DNA from: Patella vulgata
Lineage: Eukaryota > Mollusca > Gastropoda > Patellidae
DNA length: 64,000 nucleotides
Reading direction: 5' to 3'
Assembly (NCBI RefSeq): GCF_932274485.2
Contig: NC_065886.2
Span: 46,983,501-47,047,500, forward strand
Below the pieces are notes generated by a model. It had not been told where the DNA came from, did not search any database, and saw only the letters and a list, made by a program, of their open reading frames with translations. The stretch's first letter is position 1, and each line of letters begins with the position of its first letter. Shown here piece by piece: positions 1 to 11,300 of the stretch. The position numbers were made by a program, and so were the translations under genes.

Positions 1-10
1 GCGATTATTT

Positions 11-1153
11 CAGCAAACCAAATTACATCTAGAGACAAATTATATTTCTGGACATAGGAGCATATGAGTGATATGATAACACCACATAATACCTATCAGG
101 AGCTCCAGGGCCACATGACAGACTCTGGAGCAAGTTGGCCGGTTGTAATGTTCTCAATTTTGTAACCTTCACCCAGCAAAACAGTTCCGGATCAATCGTT
201 GAGCAAGACTACATGGTTTGGGTGGCGGGATGCTGACCATACATTTCAGTTTTGGACGTCCAATTGTCCATACCCTCCAGCGTGTTTCAGACATCGATTT
301 GCTAGAACTTTGTCCATAACCAGCCGACATGTACAGTGGCCTGTGCAAGCACAGATTCTATTAGAGCGTCTAAAGAGAGAATACAATCAAGCTCTCACCA
401 CCTTCAAAGCTGTTCCTTTTCCCACGACGTAACAGCACGTAACCGTGTCACATCCAGTAAAAGCATGAGCTGGCAGGATTTCAATGGTACTGGACATATG
501 TTTCTCAGAAGTTGAACCAATGTCAACGGTTGTTCTTTCCTCGATTGGTGATTCAATTGTAAGAAGCTTGTTATAGACAGAGCTCTTTCAAATCGCTGCC
601 TGAAACACGTTGGTGGGTATAGACATCTAAAACGGGAAATGTGTCGTCATCATCCCCACCTAAACCATGTAGTCTTGCTCCAAAGAATGATGCATGTGTA
701 GGGAACGCAAAAAGATTTCATCACCAAGCCATTGTGTGGCGTTGACTGGAAGATCGTAATCCGCAGGAACTATATTGCTGGGTTAATGACACTAAATTGA
801 GAACATTACAACTGGTCAACGTGCTCCGGAGTCTGTTACGTGGCTCGTCAGATGTGGGTGGAAGAGTGACATGTAGTACGCGTACTTGTAGCTGCACTAG
901 GGATGGCTTAGATTATACAGTATTTTGCGCTTGCGCTGTCACAGGTTGTAGCCAGAAACACGACTAGAGGATTAAACTGAATATTACCTAGTTATTTTCA
1001 TGTTTTGCGGGTAGAATTTGTTTTTTTTAAATATTCAAAAAACAGCTTGTGCTAGCGTGCTCCTGATAGGCATGTATGTAGTGTTATTGTATCACTCATA
1101 TGTTCCTATATCCAGAAATATATAATTTGTCTCTAGATATAGTTTGGTTTGCT
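11..1153. repeat. Foldback element with ~95-bp inverted ends
   Basis: The left end (about 11-105) and the right end (about 1060-1153) are near-perfect inverted copies: both carry the AGCAAACCAAA word, a CTAGAGACAAATTATAT block and a CATATGAGTGAT block in the same order. A second inverted pair lies inside, around 120-165 and 795-840, sharing GAACATTACAACTGG. The interior has no convincing protein. This is the layout of a non-autonomous foldback or long-TIR DNA element. The left terminus is so close to the window edge that a target duplication cannot be judged. Confidence 0.75.
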
Positions 1154-2429
1154 CCAAACCGCCGCTAACGAGTTAAAGGGCCATATTATCTGGAATTTTG
1201 GATTTTACTATCATCTAATGACCCCACAACATAATGAACGATCACAGTGTATTTAGTGAAATGCCGGTCGTCTTGGATGCCATCTTGAATTTCTCAAAAC
1301 GCTCAAGGGTTACCGAGGTTCACCCGTCACATTCTAAAAGATGACACCTTAGGCTACTAAAATCAATCATAAAAAAAACAACTTTGTAAACAATTTCCAG
1401 GTTCAGTCATAGTTCTGCCAGATTAATAGTGTGGTGAATATACTCCATCGGAACTTCGCCTTCAGTCATTACCATCCGCCATTTTCAACCAAAGGTAGAT
1501 CAGTGTCAGTCTGAACATCATTTTGGCCCCGATAATGAATTTTATGAATGCAAAGTTTATTATCGGGGACAAAATGATGTTCAGAATGACATAGTCTTTG
1601 AAAAATGCTTTTCCATGTCACGAAAATAGATGATTTTGGGCGCCATCCTGGATTTCCACCATCTTGGATTCTGACAATCTCATTTAAGATAGTGGGAATG
1701 GACTCTACATACCTGAAAAGGATAAAATAGATACATTACAAGCCATACCTGACCTTTCTTAGTGATCTGTCAAGCTCAAAATGTCCGAAAATCCAGAAAA
1801 TAGTCGCAATTTTAGAAAAAATGGCCGCCGGCAGCCATTTTTGGCAAGAAAATTCTGAAAATATTACGGTGTAAGTTTGACCCCGAGTGGACTTCGGTGA
1901 CGGGTAGAAACCTTAGAAATTCCGAAAAAAGTGAAAAGTGAAACACCCTATTGTCTATCCATCATGAAATAAGGGGAAATAATTACTAGTCTTAGTCCAT
2001 ATATTATAAGTCAATTGCTAAATGCCTCTCTCCAATCTGTTTCACAGAGAATTACGAGTAGTAATATTGTAGCGACCTAGCGAAAATTCACTTCTGACCA
2101 GTGTGGCCTCTCTCAAGGATAATAAATGAAATCATTTGGATGAACTGGAGTAATATAAAGAAACCGGCTGATGGAAAAACAAATCGCATTTGAAATGACT
2201 TGCCAGTAGTATAAAAAGGCAAGCATGCCTTGTCTCGTGTACCACATCTTCTATATAATTTTAGAACACAACCGGTGTGTACACTATGGTTTCCTAGAAA
2301 ATACGGGATTCATTTTTCTACGACAAGTCATCACACGAATGCAATGCGCATTAACCAAAAGAAATACTGGGAGGAGAATGACATTATGTAAGCAAAATGG
2401 ACACTCATATAAATAGAATGAAGTCATGT
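1154..2429. other. Intergenic, no gene seen
   Basis: Several short phrases such as CATCTTGGATTT recur around 1270-1300 and 1640-1680, and a strong hairpin lies at 1505-1591. No reading frame with a recognisable domain was found. Confidence 0.5.
1505..1591. repeat. Hairpin, ~32-bp arms
   Basis: TCTGAACATCATTTTG and CCCCGATAAT on the left are matched in reverse complement by ATTATCGGGG and CAAAATGATGTTCAGA on the right, around a loop of about 20 bases. Arms differ at only a few positions. It may be the core of a small inverted-repeat element, but no flanking target duplication was found. Confidence 0.7.
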
Positions 2430-2870
2430 ACGAGGGGTGATTGATAAGTAGTGAGCCTCGATTGGAAAACCGTGCAACACAAAGATACCACGTTTTGCAT
2501 GTGCACTATTATGTTCCTCGGGCTCTGTCACAAACTTTCATCACATTCGGTCAAACTGTTTGATAGTGACAGATCATAACATTCAAGTAGGCTCTGTTGT
2601 TATCAGAAAATGGACCATATCGAGGCGAGAGCCGTGATTAATGCGCCAGTGCACAAATCAGCCGTTGCTATGTCAGCAATCCATGACTGTGGTTTTCAAC
2701 TTCTTCAGCATCCACCCTACTCTCCTGATTTAGCTCCCCCAGACTTCTATCTGTTTCCTGCTCTGAAGAAATTTCTTTCCGGTAGGCATTTCCCGTCTGA
2801 CGATGACATCATTGCCGCTGTGGATGATTTTTAGAACGACCTGCTCTTTATATAAATCTTAATAATGGAT
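2430..2870 (+). mobile_element. mariner-type DNA transposon, internally deleted
   Basis: The left end begins at a TA followed by CGAGGGGTGATTGATAAG and ending GAGCCTCG, a typical mariner terminal repeat with its short internal inversion (CGAGG/CCTCG). About 180 bp later comes the transposase start, fused to a C-terminal portion. No matching right terminal repeat is visible near 2835-2960, so the copy has an internal deletion and has lost its 3' end. It cannot move on its own. Confidence 0.85.
2610..2834 (+). pseudogene. mariner transposase, start fused to C-terminal part
   Basis: The 74-residue frame starts MDHIEARAVI, which looks like the N-terminus of mariner transposases of this group, and continues directly with NAPVHKSAVAMSAI, the region after the second catalytic Asp (normally DNAPVH). 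It then reads HPPYSPDLAPPDFYLFP, the segment carrying the last catalytic Asp of the DD34D triad, and ends at a stop after VDDF. The full family protein is about 345 residues, so roughly 240 residues, including the helix-turn-helix region and the first catalytic Asp, are deleted without breaking frame. The Asn-Ala-Pro junction replaces the second catalytic Asp. It cannot catalyse transposition. Whether it is expressed is unknown. Confidence 0.88.
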
Positions 2871-2980
2871 CATTAAGCTTTCACTACATCATGCCACGAT
2901 TAGGAGTTTACTACAAGGACTGAATTACCGTTGCTATAGCAAGCCATTCTTAAGGAAATGGAATTTTTGACTGGATGAGG

Positions 2981-3038
2981 TGGGGATGGGGTGGCCGATG
3001 GGTTTAACAAGTGCGCGTTTGATCATAAAGTCTGTCAT
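2981..3038 (+). mobile_element. SINE family B, head fragment
   Basis: Matches the tRNA-like head of the family B copies at 12101 and 51160: a GGATGG..GGCCGA start, a GCGCG word, and ATCATAAAGTCTGTCAT at the end. The body and tail are absent, so this is an old 3'-truncated remnant. Confidence 0.55.
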
Positions 3039-3320
3039 AAGGTGTATCCCTTGATTGACGTAAGGAGCGCTTCTTAAGTGTTGATCCAATGGCTAACGGT
3101 TGTGAGAACATTGAGAGAATTAAACGTCCAGTAGACTCTGTGATTAAACGGTTGAAAAAGAAGTTGACAGAGGATAGGAATTTACTTCGATATTTATGGT
3201 AAATGAATTAACGACAAATACAAGATGTAAATGGATTCTTCAAGGTACGTGATAAACAATGCTGATAAAAATAGATTCTCGGAGCATGGGTTAGTTTTCT
3301 TCGGATTCAAATGTTTTCAG

Positions 3321-3412
3321 AGGGATTTGAAGCAAAGTTTTGATAGATAAATTAGTTTGAATACGTTTTTAGTCCAAATATATCATGAAATCGCACAGTT
3401 TATACGCGGGAA
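3321..3412 (+). repeat. Dispersed ~92-bp repeat, copy 1
   Basis: Shares a run of blocks with the reverse complement of 25259-25352: GATTTGAAGCAAA, AAATTAGTTTGAATA, TTTTAGTCCAAATATATCAT and TATACGCGGGAA, in the same order and spacing. It has no coding potential. The class is unknown. Confidence 0.7.
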
Positions 3413-3420
3413 GGCACCTT

Positions 3421-6400
3421 TAAACAGACCGATCAGGTATATAACACATGATAATATGCTCTGTCATGGCGACATAATCAATATCACAATATTTGTTTAA
3501 ACCAATGTTGAGAACTGCTGCCCTTTTACAAGTATAAAAGAAAACATAACTGAAATCAATAAAACATTTAAATATAGATAAATAAGAAATGAAATGAAAT
3601 GGAGTTAACATATTACTGTTTTTTTCCGACTAGGCTAATGAAGACGGAGACAAATAAGAGCCCGAACATCTTGTTTAAATAATAGTGTTGCAAAACAAAA
3701 GTAGGCTAGATAATCTCTTGACATAATATTTTAAGTTATTGGTTATAAAGTTTCTGGTGTACATTATGTTTGATGATAAACACTCTCGTATACTGATATA
3801 AAATTGAAACATTATGTAAGACGTACATGACCCACGATTAATCCAATGGGATACCTAGTCGTTAAATCAGGGCCGGGTTAAGCTTGCTGAAAATCTCGGT
3901 ATCATCAGTGAAAAGGGAGCATATTTTGTACGTCAGATTTATTTGGCACAACATACAACATAATAAATAAAATCATACAACATCCTTTATATATATTTAA
4001 AGGATATGTTAGAACCAATTTTGGGACCCCTTTAATATTGGATGCAGTCTCGCTAGTCCCACCAACTCTTTGAATCTGCGTTGTCCTGGTTGAAATGTAC
4101 ATTTGTATTTAAAAATGGATACTCCATATCAAGAGGTGACAGAATTTTTTAGTTAAACACTTTACAAATGTAATATATATTCGTTCTTCTCACTGACTTG
4201 TATAATCTGGTATCTGTTAACCATTTCTGTTACATGTGTAAAATTAATGGTCACCACCATTGTCCTTTAAAGACATGAAATGCACATATTATACACGGAC
4301 AGGAAAGGGGAATTGGTGCAATAAATATATATATATATATATATGTGGAAAAGATGAACCACGCATATTTCTGTGGGAAAACACTTCATACCAAAGGAAA
4401 CAATTTCCTAGATGGTTATATTCCTTATAGAATATCTAAATATACCCATTATAAAAGTCCCGAAATGTATAAAATTTCGTATTTAGGTTTATATATGTAA
4501 ACAGACAGTGTTAATAAAAATGTGTATTTTTTAGAAGGTATTTTCAATTTAACTTTATTTTATAACTTTTACAAGATTCATAATATGTTCAACTGTATAT
4601 ACAGAGTTCAAATGTCTTTTGTAGAAAAGGCTATAATATTGAAGCGTCAACATTTATATTCACATTAAATTATTTTCTGAACGTCACTTGTAAACTTCAA
4701 CATTGTGAGAACTGAATCTTTTGCAGAAAAGGAAATACTGTTAGCTATTTATAGTCTTTAAATAAAAAAAGAAGCGTCAACATTAACATTAAAATTTATT
4801 CTTTAACGTCTCTGAAGGTCATTTGGGGTATTGAGCAATCACTTGCAATATACACATTGTGAGAATTGAGTTTCTCAAAGGAATATCAGTCCAAAAATGG
4901 TTTTATTCATTTCAGTATCTTCAATACTAAATTGACAATTTGTCAACATTCGACATCTACAGCACATGACATGAACGGGTACCTGTAATCTGCGCTAAAA
5001 TCTTTTAAATCCAAGACAGGAGATTATCTACAGTTGATTTGTCTTTAAAAAAATAATAATGCTAAATAATTTTTTGGGGTACATTTTAGCAAGGATTACG
5101 ATGGAATAGTTTATATTTTTCGAAAAATGCAAATAGCGCACATGCACTTTAAGCCTTCACCAATTTTCTATTGCGAATTATTCTCGTTTGAAAATATTAC
5201 CCTTTTCACAGAATGTCGCTTTAAGTTTTCTTTTTATGCGTTTTGTTTCCTGTTTTCGTGCTAGCTGGTTTTGCTTGAGTAGACTTGAATAGGTGACCTG
5301 AATAACTGTCAAATACATATATCTATATATATATACAGCAGTCGGTCCCCTTTCTATACGTTATATATTATACGAACCGGTCTTTATATAAATAAAGTAA
5401 TATTATATATTTGCATAGTGTGTGTCAATAAGGATGTAGAATTTATATACGGTAATATTTGTACTTTAAGAAAGACATATATTATTCTAATCTGTATAAG
5501 TAAATATTGATTTAATTTCTATTATTGGTGAGACCTATTGTATAAATACCCACATGGCTATAACAAAACTATTTTATTCTTATTTTTATATATTTTTTAT
5601 GCTCACGGGAATTGTAACTTGTTTTACGATCCGCGTCAATAGTTTTTGATTTTTACTTACAGGAAACGACAGCATTTTATGTAGAGTAAGGCCATATTGA
5701 TTTATAATTACATGAAAATCAATAAACATCCAACATAACATAATAGTGTTTCTGAACAGTAATACCGGCTGTTTTCTGTGTTTCAAGGTAAACGTGAAGG
5801 GTTATCTAGACCAGTTCATTGACATTTCAATGCACGTCTATTAAAAATCGATTTACTTACCTTAATATATAGGCATGTCATCAATTTCCTGCTTGGTGAA
5901 GAAAAGAAGGTCGTTAGCCCGATTTAATTTCAATATTGGCCAACAACTGCAGTATTAAAGGGCCATTTACCCTTTACATTCATAGTTAATACTCAAATAG
6001 TTGGTCGGGCTGGAGGTCATAAGGTACATATCAGATGAGTCCAATTCCAGGACACACGGGTAGAATTAATCTTTTGGGGACCTTTGGTTTCAGACCTTCG
6101 GAGACACCATCATATTCCGCATGTATAGAACTGATGAATGAACAAATCATGAATGTATTGTAAGAAATACTTATAGATATATCAGGAAGGACAGCTGCCG
6201 GACGTTTTAACCGAATGAAAGGCCGACAGTTATGATCCATCGATCATTTGAACTAGCAGAATTCGAAACGCTCATTTGAACAGATATCAAACAATTCCTT
6301 TTATGAGAACACGGTTTTCGAGAAGATCATTTTAACATTAAATTTCTAATTCACAATTCTTATATCGAATTCCAATCCAAGACTTTTCCAATGAAATGGG

Positions 6401-6465
6401 CTGATAGGCACCACTCGGAACTCGGAACAAGCCTTATACATTCACTTTATTTTATGCGATTGACA
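3421..6465. other. AT-rich intergenic stretch
   Basis: No gene recognised. It contains a (TA)n run at about 4325-4344 and another AT-rich run near 5318-5335. Open frames here are short and have no domain resemblance. Confidence 0.5.
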
Positions 6466-6673
6466 ACAACAGAACACAATCTTTATGGGAAACAATCACT
6501 GGTTGTATTCTAATAGCACGACGTTTCGACAAGTATCCTCTTATCGTTATCAAGCACAAGTATAAGAGGATACTTGTCGAAACGTCGTGAAATTAGAATA
6601 AAACCAGTGATTGTTTCCCATAAAAATTGTGTTCTGTTAATGTGTACCCCAATCAATAAATGCCACTTAAAAA
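6466..6673. mobile_element. Palindromic retroelement-like insertion, 14-bp TSD
   Basis: The insertion is flanked by exact copies of TTATGCGATTGACA (6452-6465 and 6674-6687). It consists of two inverted arms that meet near 6553, sharing AGAACACAAT, GGGAAACAATCACTGG, ACGACGTTTCGACAAG and TATCCTCTTAT. Each arm contains a 7-bp stem (CGATAAG/CTTGTCG) with a six-base loop followed by AAAC. That resembles stem II and the GAAA box of a hammerhead ribozyme, although the other core box reads TTGATAA instead of CTGATGA. Long target duplications, inverted partial copies and ribozyme-bearing ends fit Penelope-like elements. The family assignment is inference. Related single arms lie at 44905 and 56866. 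Confidence 0.6.
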
Positions 6674-6687
6674 TTATGCGATTGACA

Positions 6688-7268
6688 TTTGTGTGTATTG
6701 GTGTTTGGGGGTGGAAGAGGAGGGGGGGGGGGGTACGAGCCTGGCATATAGGTCTAATTGTCTATCCCATCTTACCTAAATAGAGATATGATTGATCGCA
6801 TTATAAAGAAAGGAAATACAAAGGACAAGAAATAATAAAAGTAATGCGACCTATCTTGGCAGTTGATGTCATGAGTTAGAACGTCAAAATATTAATAGGG
6901 CTATAATCATTAATGAAGTATTGGGCAAGACTTAGTATGTAATAATAGTGCCGTTAATAGCAATTATAAGTCTTAATGTCAGGATGAAATGAGACTGACC
7001 TATTTTTATCTGTGTTGGGTCTGAGGCTCATATTTCCTCCTTATTAAAATATCCATTATATAATAAGATGTGATGAAAATAATTTTAAGCGAAAAAAAAA
7101 GAAGAAAAATATGAATTATATTTCTTTGTTTTTTAAGGCACGTCAAAATAATATCTTGTCAGATGTTTTTTTAAAGCACGTCAATGTAATATCTTGTCAG
7201 ATGACGCATTATCCTGTCTCAAATGTTTATTATCTGAGTAATGGTTTAAGTTGAAGGTGGGAGAGGGA
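6688..7268. other. No gene seen
   Basis: AT-rich sequence with a G-rich run near 6719-6733. The phrase CACGTCAA.TAATATCTTGTCAGATG occurs twice about 40 bp apart (7140-7205), a small local duplication. Nothing else is identifiable. Confidence 0.5.
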
Positions 7269-7336
7269 TCCGCTTAGGGGTCTTTAACAGTAAGGGGAAA
7301 ACAGAGGAACCGGAGAAAACCAACGAGGTTGGGCAG
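7269..7336 (-). mobile_element. SINE family B fragment
   Basis: The reverse complement carries CCCAACCTCGTTGGTTTTCT, then a CCGGTTCCTC word and TTAAAGACCCCTAAGCGG. These match the middle of family B (compare 51280-51345). Head and tail are missing. Confidence 0.7.
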
Positions 7337-7424
7337 GCTTGTGATTTGCAAGCTTGGGATCGAAAAGTGTGTATTGTATGTACGCCCATTATACGCTGCG
7401 TGCTCCACCCCAGTGAATAATTTA

Positions 7425-7532
7425 GGCCATCGAATTTGTGGTCCGGGTGAATTTGGGCCCCTGGTGAATTTTGTCCTCATGCGAATTTGGGTCCCGGGCG
7501 AAGCCGGGTATCCTGCTATAGTATATGTGCCA
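7425..7532 (-). repeat. Terminal piece of an unidentified retroelement-like repeat
   Basis: Read on the - strand it starts at an ATACTATAGCAGGATA edge, followed by CCCGGCTTCGCCCGGG, a compact GC hairpin with a TTCG loop, and then repeated CCAAATTC phrases. The same start (CTAG..GAAT..CCCGGCTTCGCTCGGG) opens the repeat at 45886 in the other orientation. Two independent copies with the same edge suggest a real element terminus. The family is not recognised. Confidence 0.4.
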
Positions 7533-7560
7533 TTCGACTCCTCCTCTACCCTTTAAAAAA

Positions 7561-8075
7561 AAATCAAGATATTTAATAATGTGGCAAGCAATTGTAATAC
7601 ATCTTGTTGAAAAAAACTAAATCATAATATCCACATTTGATCCTGATTTACAATATATTTTGATTCTGTTATATTTTACTTGTTTTATGTCTAAACTGTA
7701 ATCATTGTGTGAATAATATAATATGCTCTATATTTATGTAAGCGTCGTTTTCCTTATCCGAAACCATAAAAAACCGTCAGTAGATTTATCGTTTTGTCAA
7801 CATGGTATATTTGATGTAAGCTGACATTTTATGGAGTTCCGGGTATACTGCGTGACCTCTTTATTTCTTATATATCCCGTTTAACAGATTCTGTAGCTTC
7901 CGATAAATAATAATAGTAAGTATTCACGTATATATACGTATCCGGTGTTATTCATGTTCATGTGCTAATACAGTACAGGATATTGTTGTTCACTGTTCTG
8001 TACGTATTTTCTATACGTGTTGTTGATTTTGATGATCAGCATACATTTTTCTTTTACACCATTCATCAAAAACCT
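7561..8075. other. No gene seen
   Basis: AT-rich intergenic sequence without recognisable repeats or frames. Confidence 0.5.
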
Positions 8076-8302
8076 AACTAAAATCTCATTTTTCATATTA
8101 TTTATGGAGACGAAATGAAATGGCGTTTAACCTTCTACGTTTCTGCTCCACTCGGGCTAATGAAGACAGACATATAAAATCTCATTTTTCGTATTGTTTG
8201 AGGAGACGAAATGAAATGGCAGTTAATAACCTTCTGTTTTACACGCGAACGAAGACAGCTTATTTCTCGGTTCCACTAGGGCTAATGAAGACGAGGGTAT
8301 AA
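8076..8302 (-). mobile_element. SINE family A 3' ends, locally duplicated
   Basis: Two successive - strand family A 3' fragments (about 8106-8175 and 8205-8300) both show GAAATGAAATGGC followed by TAACCTTCT and a GGGCTAATGAAGAC word. Each is preceded by the same AAAATCTCATTTTTC phrase (about 8081 and 8176), so a block of roughly 95 bp was duplicated after insertion. The SINE heads are absent. Confidence 0.7.
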
Positions 8303-8500
8303 AAGCATTGTCAATCGCACCAAGAAAGTAAATGTGAGTAATTTTGAACAATATCATATTTAAGATGCCTGTGTAAACTGAATACTGAATATCCAAACAC
8401 TATCAGGCCAAAACATAAGGGGTGGGGTAATATAGGAATTGTAGCCTAATTGTAAGGCCTACGATTTTGCAACTTCAATAGCTTGGTGTCGTATATATTA

Positions 8501-8885
8501 GGGGATCACGTGGCTAAGTGGGTAATTTTAAGGCGCTGGCTCGCTAGCCTGGAGGTCGGGTGTTCGATCCCTGCATTGGCCGAGAAAGTTCATCTCGATT
8601 TTCCGGCGTGGTTTCCCCTTGTCAGTGATGCAGAACGGAGGGCCTGACAAGGCGGCTGCCTAGTCGTTCGGATGGGACGAAAAACCGAGGACCCGTGTAC
8701 ACATTGGCGTGCACGTAAAAGATCCCTTGGCAGTTGGAATTCGATATAATAGTAGGCCGTATAGCGCCGCTGCCCGGGCAAAATTTCCCTCATAGCACAC
8801 TGTATGGCGTATGCCCGTCTTCAATTAGCCCAGGTTAGGTGCAGAACCGTAGGACGTTAAACCCCATTTCATTTCATTTCATTTC
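8501..8885 (+). mobile_element. SINE family A, full length
   Basis: The tRNA-like head carries an A box (GTGGCTAAGTGGG) and a B box (GTTCGATCC). A conserved body follows, with the words GTTTCCCCTTGTCAGTG, GTACACATTGG, CACGTAAAAGATCCCTTGG, GGAATTCGATATAA and CTTCAATTAGCCCAG. The copy ends GACGTTAAACCCC plus (ATTTC)n. Imperfect 11-bp target duplications CGTATATATTA (8490-8500) and CGTACATATTA (8886-8896) flank it. It is a Pol III-type non-autonomous retroelement that depends on a LINE partner. Confidence 0.9.
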
Positions 8886-9021
8886 CGTACATATTATTCA
8901 GATGTTGTAAAACTCGCAGTCGTTGCTTCAGGAACATTGCGATCTTGTCTCTGCAAATGGTGACACTTTGGTAAACTGGTAAACTCAGTTTTGCTAGATT
9001 GTAATAATTGGTTAATAATTT

Positions 9022-9095
9022 AATTGTGTGTATCGGACGGAACTGTGTTTAGTCGTTCGGGTTTGTCTAAAAATCGAGGTCCATTAGCCCGGTTG
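9022..9095 (+). mobile_element. SINE family A, degenerate fragment
   Basis: TAGTCGTTCGG, AAAATCGAGGTCC and ATTAGCCCGGTTGGTGC appear in family A order with the middle of the body deleted. Confidence 0.5.
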
Positions 9096-9111
9096 GTGCT
9101 TTGTGCTATTT

Positions 9112-9348
9112 CATATTTCGGGAGCCATTGTAGCGCAGTGGGTAGGGCGCTGACTAGCACTAAGGAAGTTCGGGTCCGGGTCAGGCTTTTCCAGTGTGAG
9201 ACAAACACCGTTTGCAGTGGCAATTGAAATAGTTAGCGGGAACGCCGTTGCCAGACAAAAATTCCCCTCCCAGCACACTAGCCGTGTTCATTAGCCCGGT
9301 TGGTGAATAAAAAGGTAGGGCATTCAACCCCATTTCGTTTCATTTACT
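9112..9348 (+). mobile_element. SINE family A, degenerate copy
   Basis: The head is recognisable (AGCGCAGTGGGTAGGGCGCTG, with a decayed B box near GTTCGGGTCC). Then follow GGAACGCCGTTGCC, AAAATTCCCCTCCCAGCACACT, TTCATTAGCCCGG and AACCCCATTTCGTTTCATTT. The central part of the body is missing. It is older than the 8501 copy. Confidence 0.65.
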
Positions 9349-9578
9349 TCATATTTCTTAAGTTCAAATTTTTGACAAACAAGAATATTATCTAGAACAC
9401 CAATACAAAAGAAATACTTCTCACATATTGTGAAGCAGGTATTTGTTATTTTTTAAAAAATAATATTGTCAGTGGTTAAATCTGTAAATGTTGTTTTGTA
9501 TATTTATTGATTTACTTAATTTTTGGGGGGAAGCAAAACATGTTGTCAGTTTAGCGAAATAGTTATTCATCATCTTCA

Positions 9579-10130
9579 GTTGGCGAGCCGTGGTGGCTCA
9601 GTGAGTAGGCGTTGGCTCGCTAACCTAGTTCCCGTGTTAGATCACGGTGTTGACCGAGAAATTTCATACTGATTTCTGGTGTGGTTCCGACTTGTCATTG
9701 GTGTAGGATAGGGTGTTTGACAAAGGAAAGTATATATATGGTCATTCGGATGGGACGGAAACCGAGGCCCTTGACATTTGGAATTCGAAATAAGTGTAGG
9801 TCGGAGCGCCGCTGCCCAGGAAAAATTTCCCTTGTACGTATACCTGGCGTATACTCGTCTTCATTAGTGGGGGTGGGCGCCTCTGTCATTGAATCAAGTG
9901 GCGTAGTTTCGATTCCCCGCTTGTACTTGACAAGGAGTAGGGTCGCCTGTCCAACCTCGTGGGTTTTCTCTGGGAACTTCGGTTACTTCCAACTGCTAAA
10001 GACTCCTACACGCAAGCGAATTATTGAAATAAAATTTGAACTATATATTAGTGCCGATATGATCTAGTTCGTGGCTAATGGACGCTAAACCCCATTTCTC
10101 TACCGTCTTCATTATCCCAGTCGGTGCATT
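9579..10130 (+). mobile_element. SINE family A interrupted by SINE family B
   Basis: Family A head and body run from 9579 to 9866 (GTGGTGGCTCAGTGAGTAGG, GATGGGACGG, AGCGCCGCTGCCCAGG, CTTCATTA). They resume at 10104 with CGTCTTCATTATCCCAGTCGG, ending near GTGCATT. The outer copy is flanked by TCATCTTCA at 9570-9578 and 10131-10139. The interrupting family B copy brought its own target duplication, which gives the insertion order directly. Confidence 0.85.
9867..10103 (+). mobile_element. SINE family B nested in family A
   Basis: An 11-bp target duplication CGTCTTCATTA flanks it at 9856-9866 and 10104-10114. It shows CTGTCATTGA, GGTCGCCTGTCCAACCTCG, CTGCTAAAGACTCCT, GCAAGCGAATTATTGAAATA and the tail CTAAACCCCATTTCTC. 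The first ~45 bases of the head are missing, so the copy is 5' shortened. Confidence 0.88.
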
Positions 10131-10139
10131 TCATCTTCA

Positions 10140-11300
10140 TCTGACCATCACCGGTCCATGGTATGTGTGGATTGTGTTAATGTACGCTTCCTAGGCGTGG
10201 AATTCGTCGCCTTCATCCCCTTTTTGAGATATCGGGACCATTTTACTCTAATCTAACCGAAATTGAAAAAGACTGGTCTACTTAGAATAATGTTTTTAAC
10301 ATTTGCGTTAAATTAACTTTAATAATATTAAAAATATGTAGTCCTAATTAAACCAACAAGCTGTTCATTAGTGTTTAGTCAAACCGCGTCAAATTGGCAA
10401 GGGCCAATTAGGCTACCGCGCGAATATATACCTCTATATCAAGTCCGTCAAGAACAAGACCGCAGCTAGTGTGCAGCGAGCTCCGTCAAGTTGTGATTAG
10501 GACATGATCGGTTGATTCCTGTATTAAACTAACTGTCCGCAACACAAGACGAGGACGCCAGCACCTTGTTGTAACGATAGGTGACATAATTAAAGAGTCG
10601 AACCAAAGACATAAAATCATTGTCTTTCATTTCTTTGAGATTTTATTCGAAACGGTTAAAAATTTAACAGCTATGATTGTATCTTCCTCTAAAACATTGT
10701 GATTAATTTCTGGTGAAACTGTTGTGTACAACACGATGTTCTATAATATTTATTTCAATAGAAAAGTGGATCCAGGTCCACACAATAAACGAAACTGCAG
10801 TCGTCGCGTAGGCCTATAATAATGGCCTCTCAGAAAAACTATGTCATGGACCAGTGTGGGACTCGCAGGTCATGTGACTTTATAATGCACTATAGCATAC
10901 TAGGTTAGTGATAGAGCTTTACAACAGTGGGATGGTATTCACTCCGCTTTATGAATAACCTGTTTGTGAAGTAGACATTAGCAACAAAAACCAAGAAACG
11001 CAATGGTTAGCGGACACTGATTTCTGTCACAGAAGGCAAGGATTATTTGTTTGGGTAGTGTATCATTTTCTTGATTTGTTTTTTTTTGTGCTTGTTTGAA
11101 ATATTTCACGCTGTCGCTTGTGTTAGTGCCGAGTCGACGAATGACCCTATTTTTATCGACGAGACAAGCACCGATCCCGACATAGATCTAACACCATTTC
11201 CACTTCCTCAAAATGGACCATGTTTTAGCCAGATTTCATGGATTAAGACCATTATTTAAGATGCATCCTGTACGTTTCTCAAGTTGAATGAACCAAGAAG
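10140..11300 (+). other. Upstream region of the ETS gene; possible 5' exon
   Basis: No protein-coding exon can be proved. The stretch is locally richer in CpG around 10440-10590 and 11100-11180 than its surroundings, as 5' ends of animal genes often are. At 11213 a small frame MDHVLARFHGLRPLFKMHP runs into a GTACGT donor-like site at 11270. A good acceptor in the right phase before 12677 was not found, so whether this is a leader exon of the ETS gene is speculation. Confidence 0.25.

Noticed and set aside
8501-8600. A tRNA gene
   Set aside because: A and B box words are present but the cloverleaf is poor and the sequence continues into a SINE body with a 3' tail and target duplication; the same applies to the other SINE heads.
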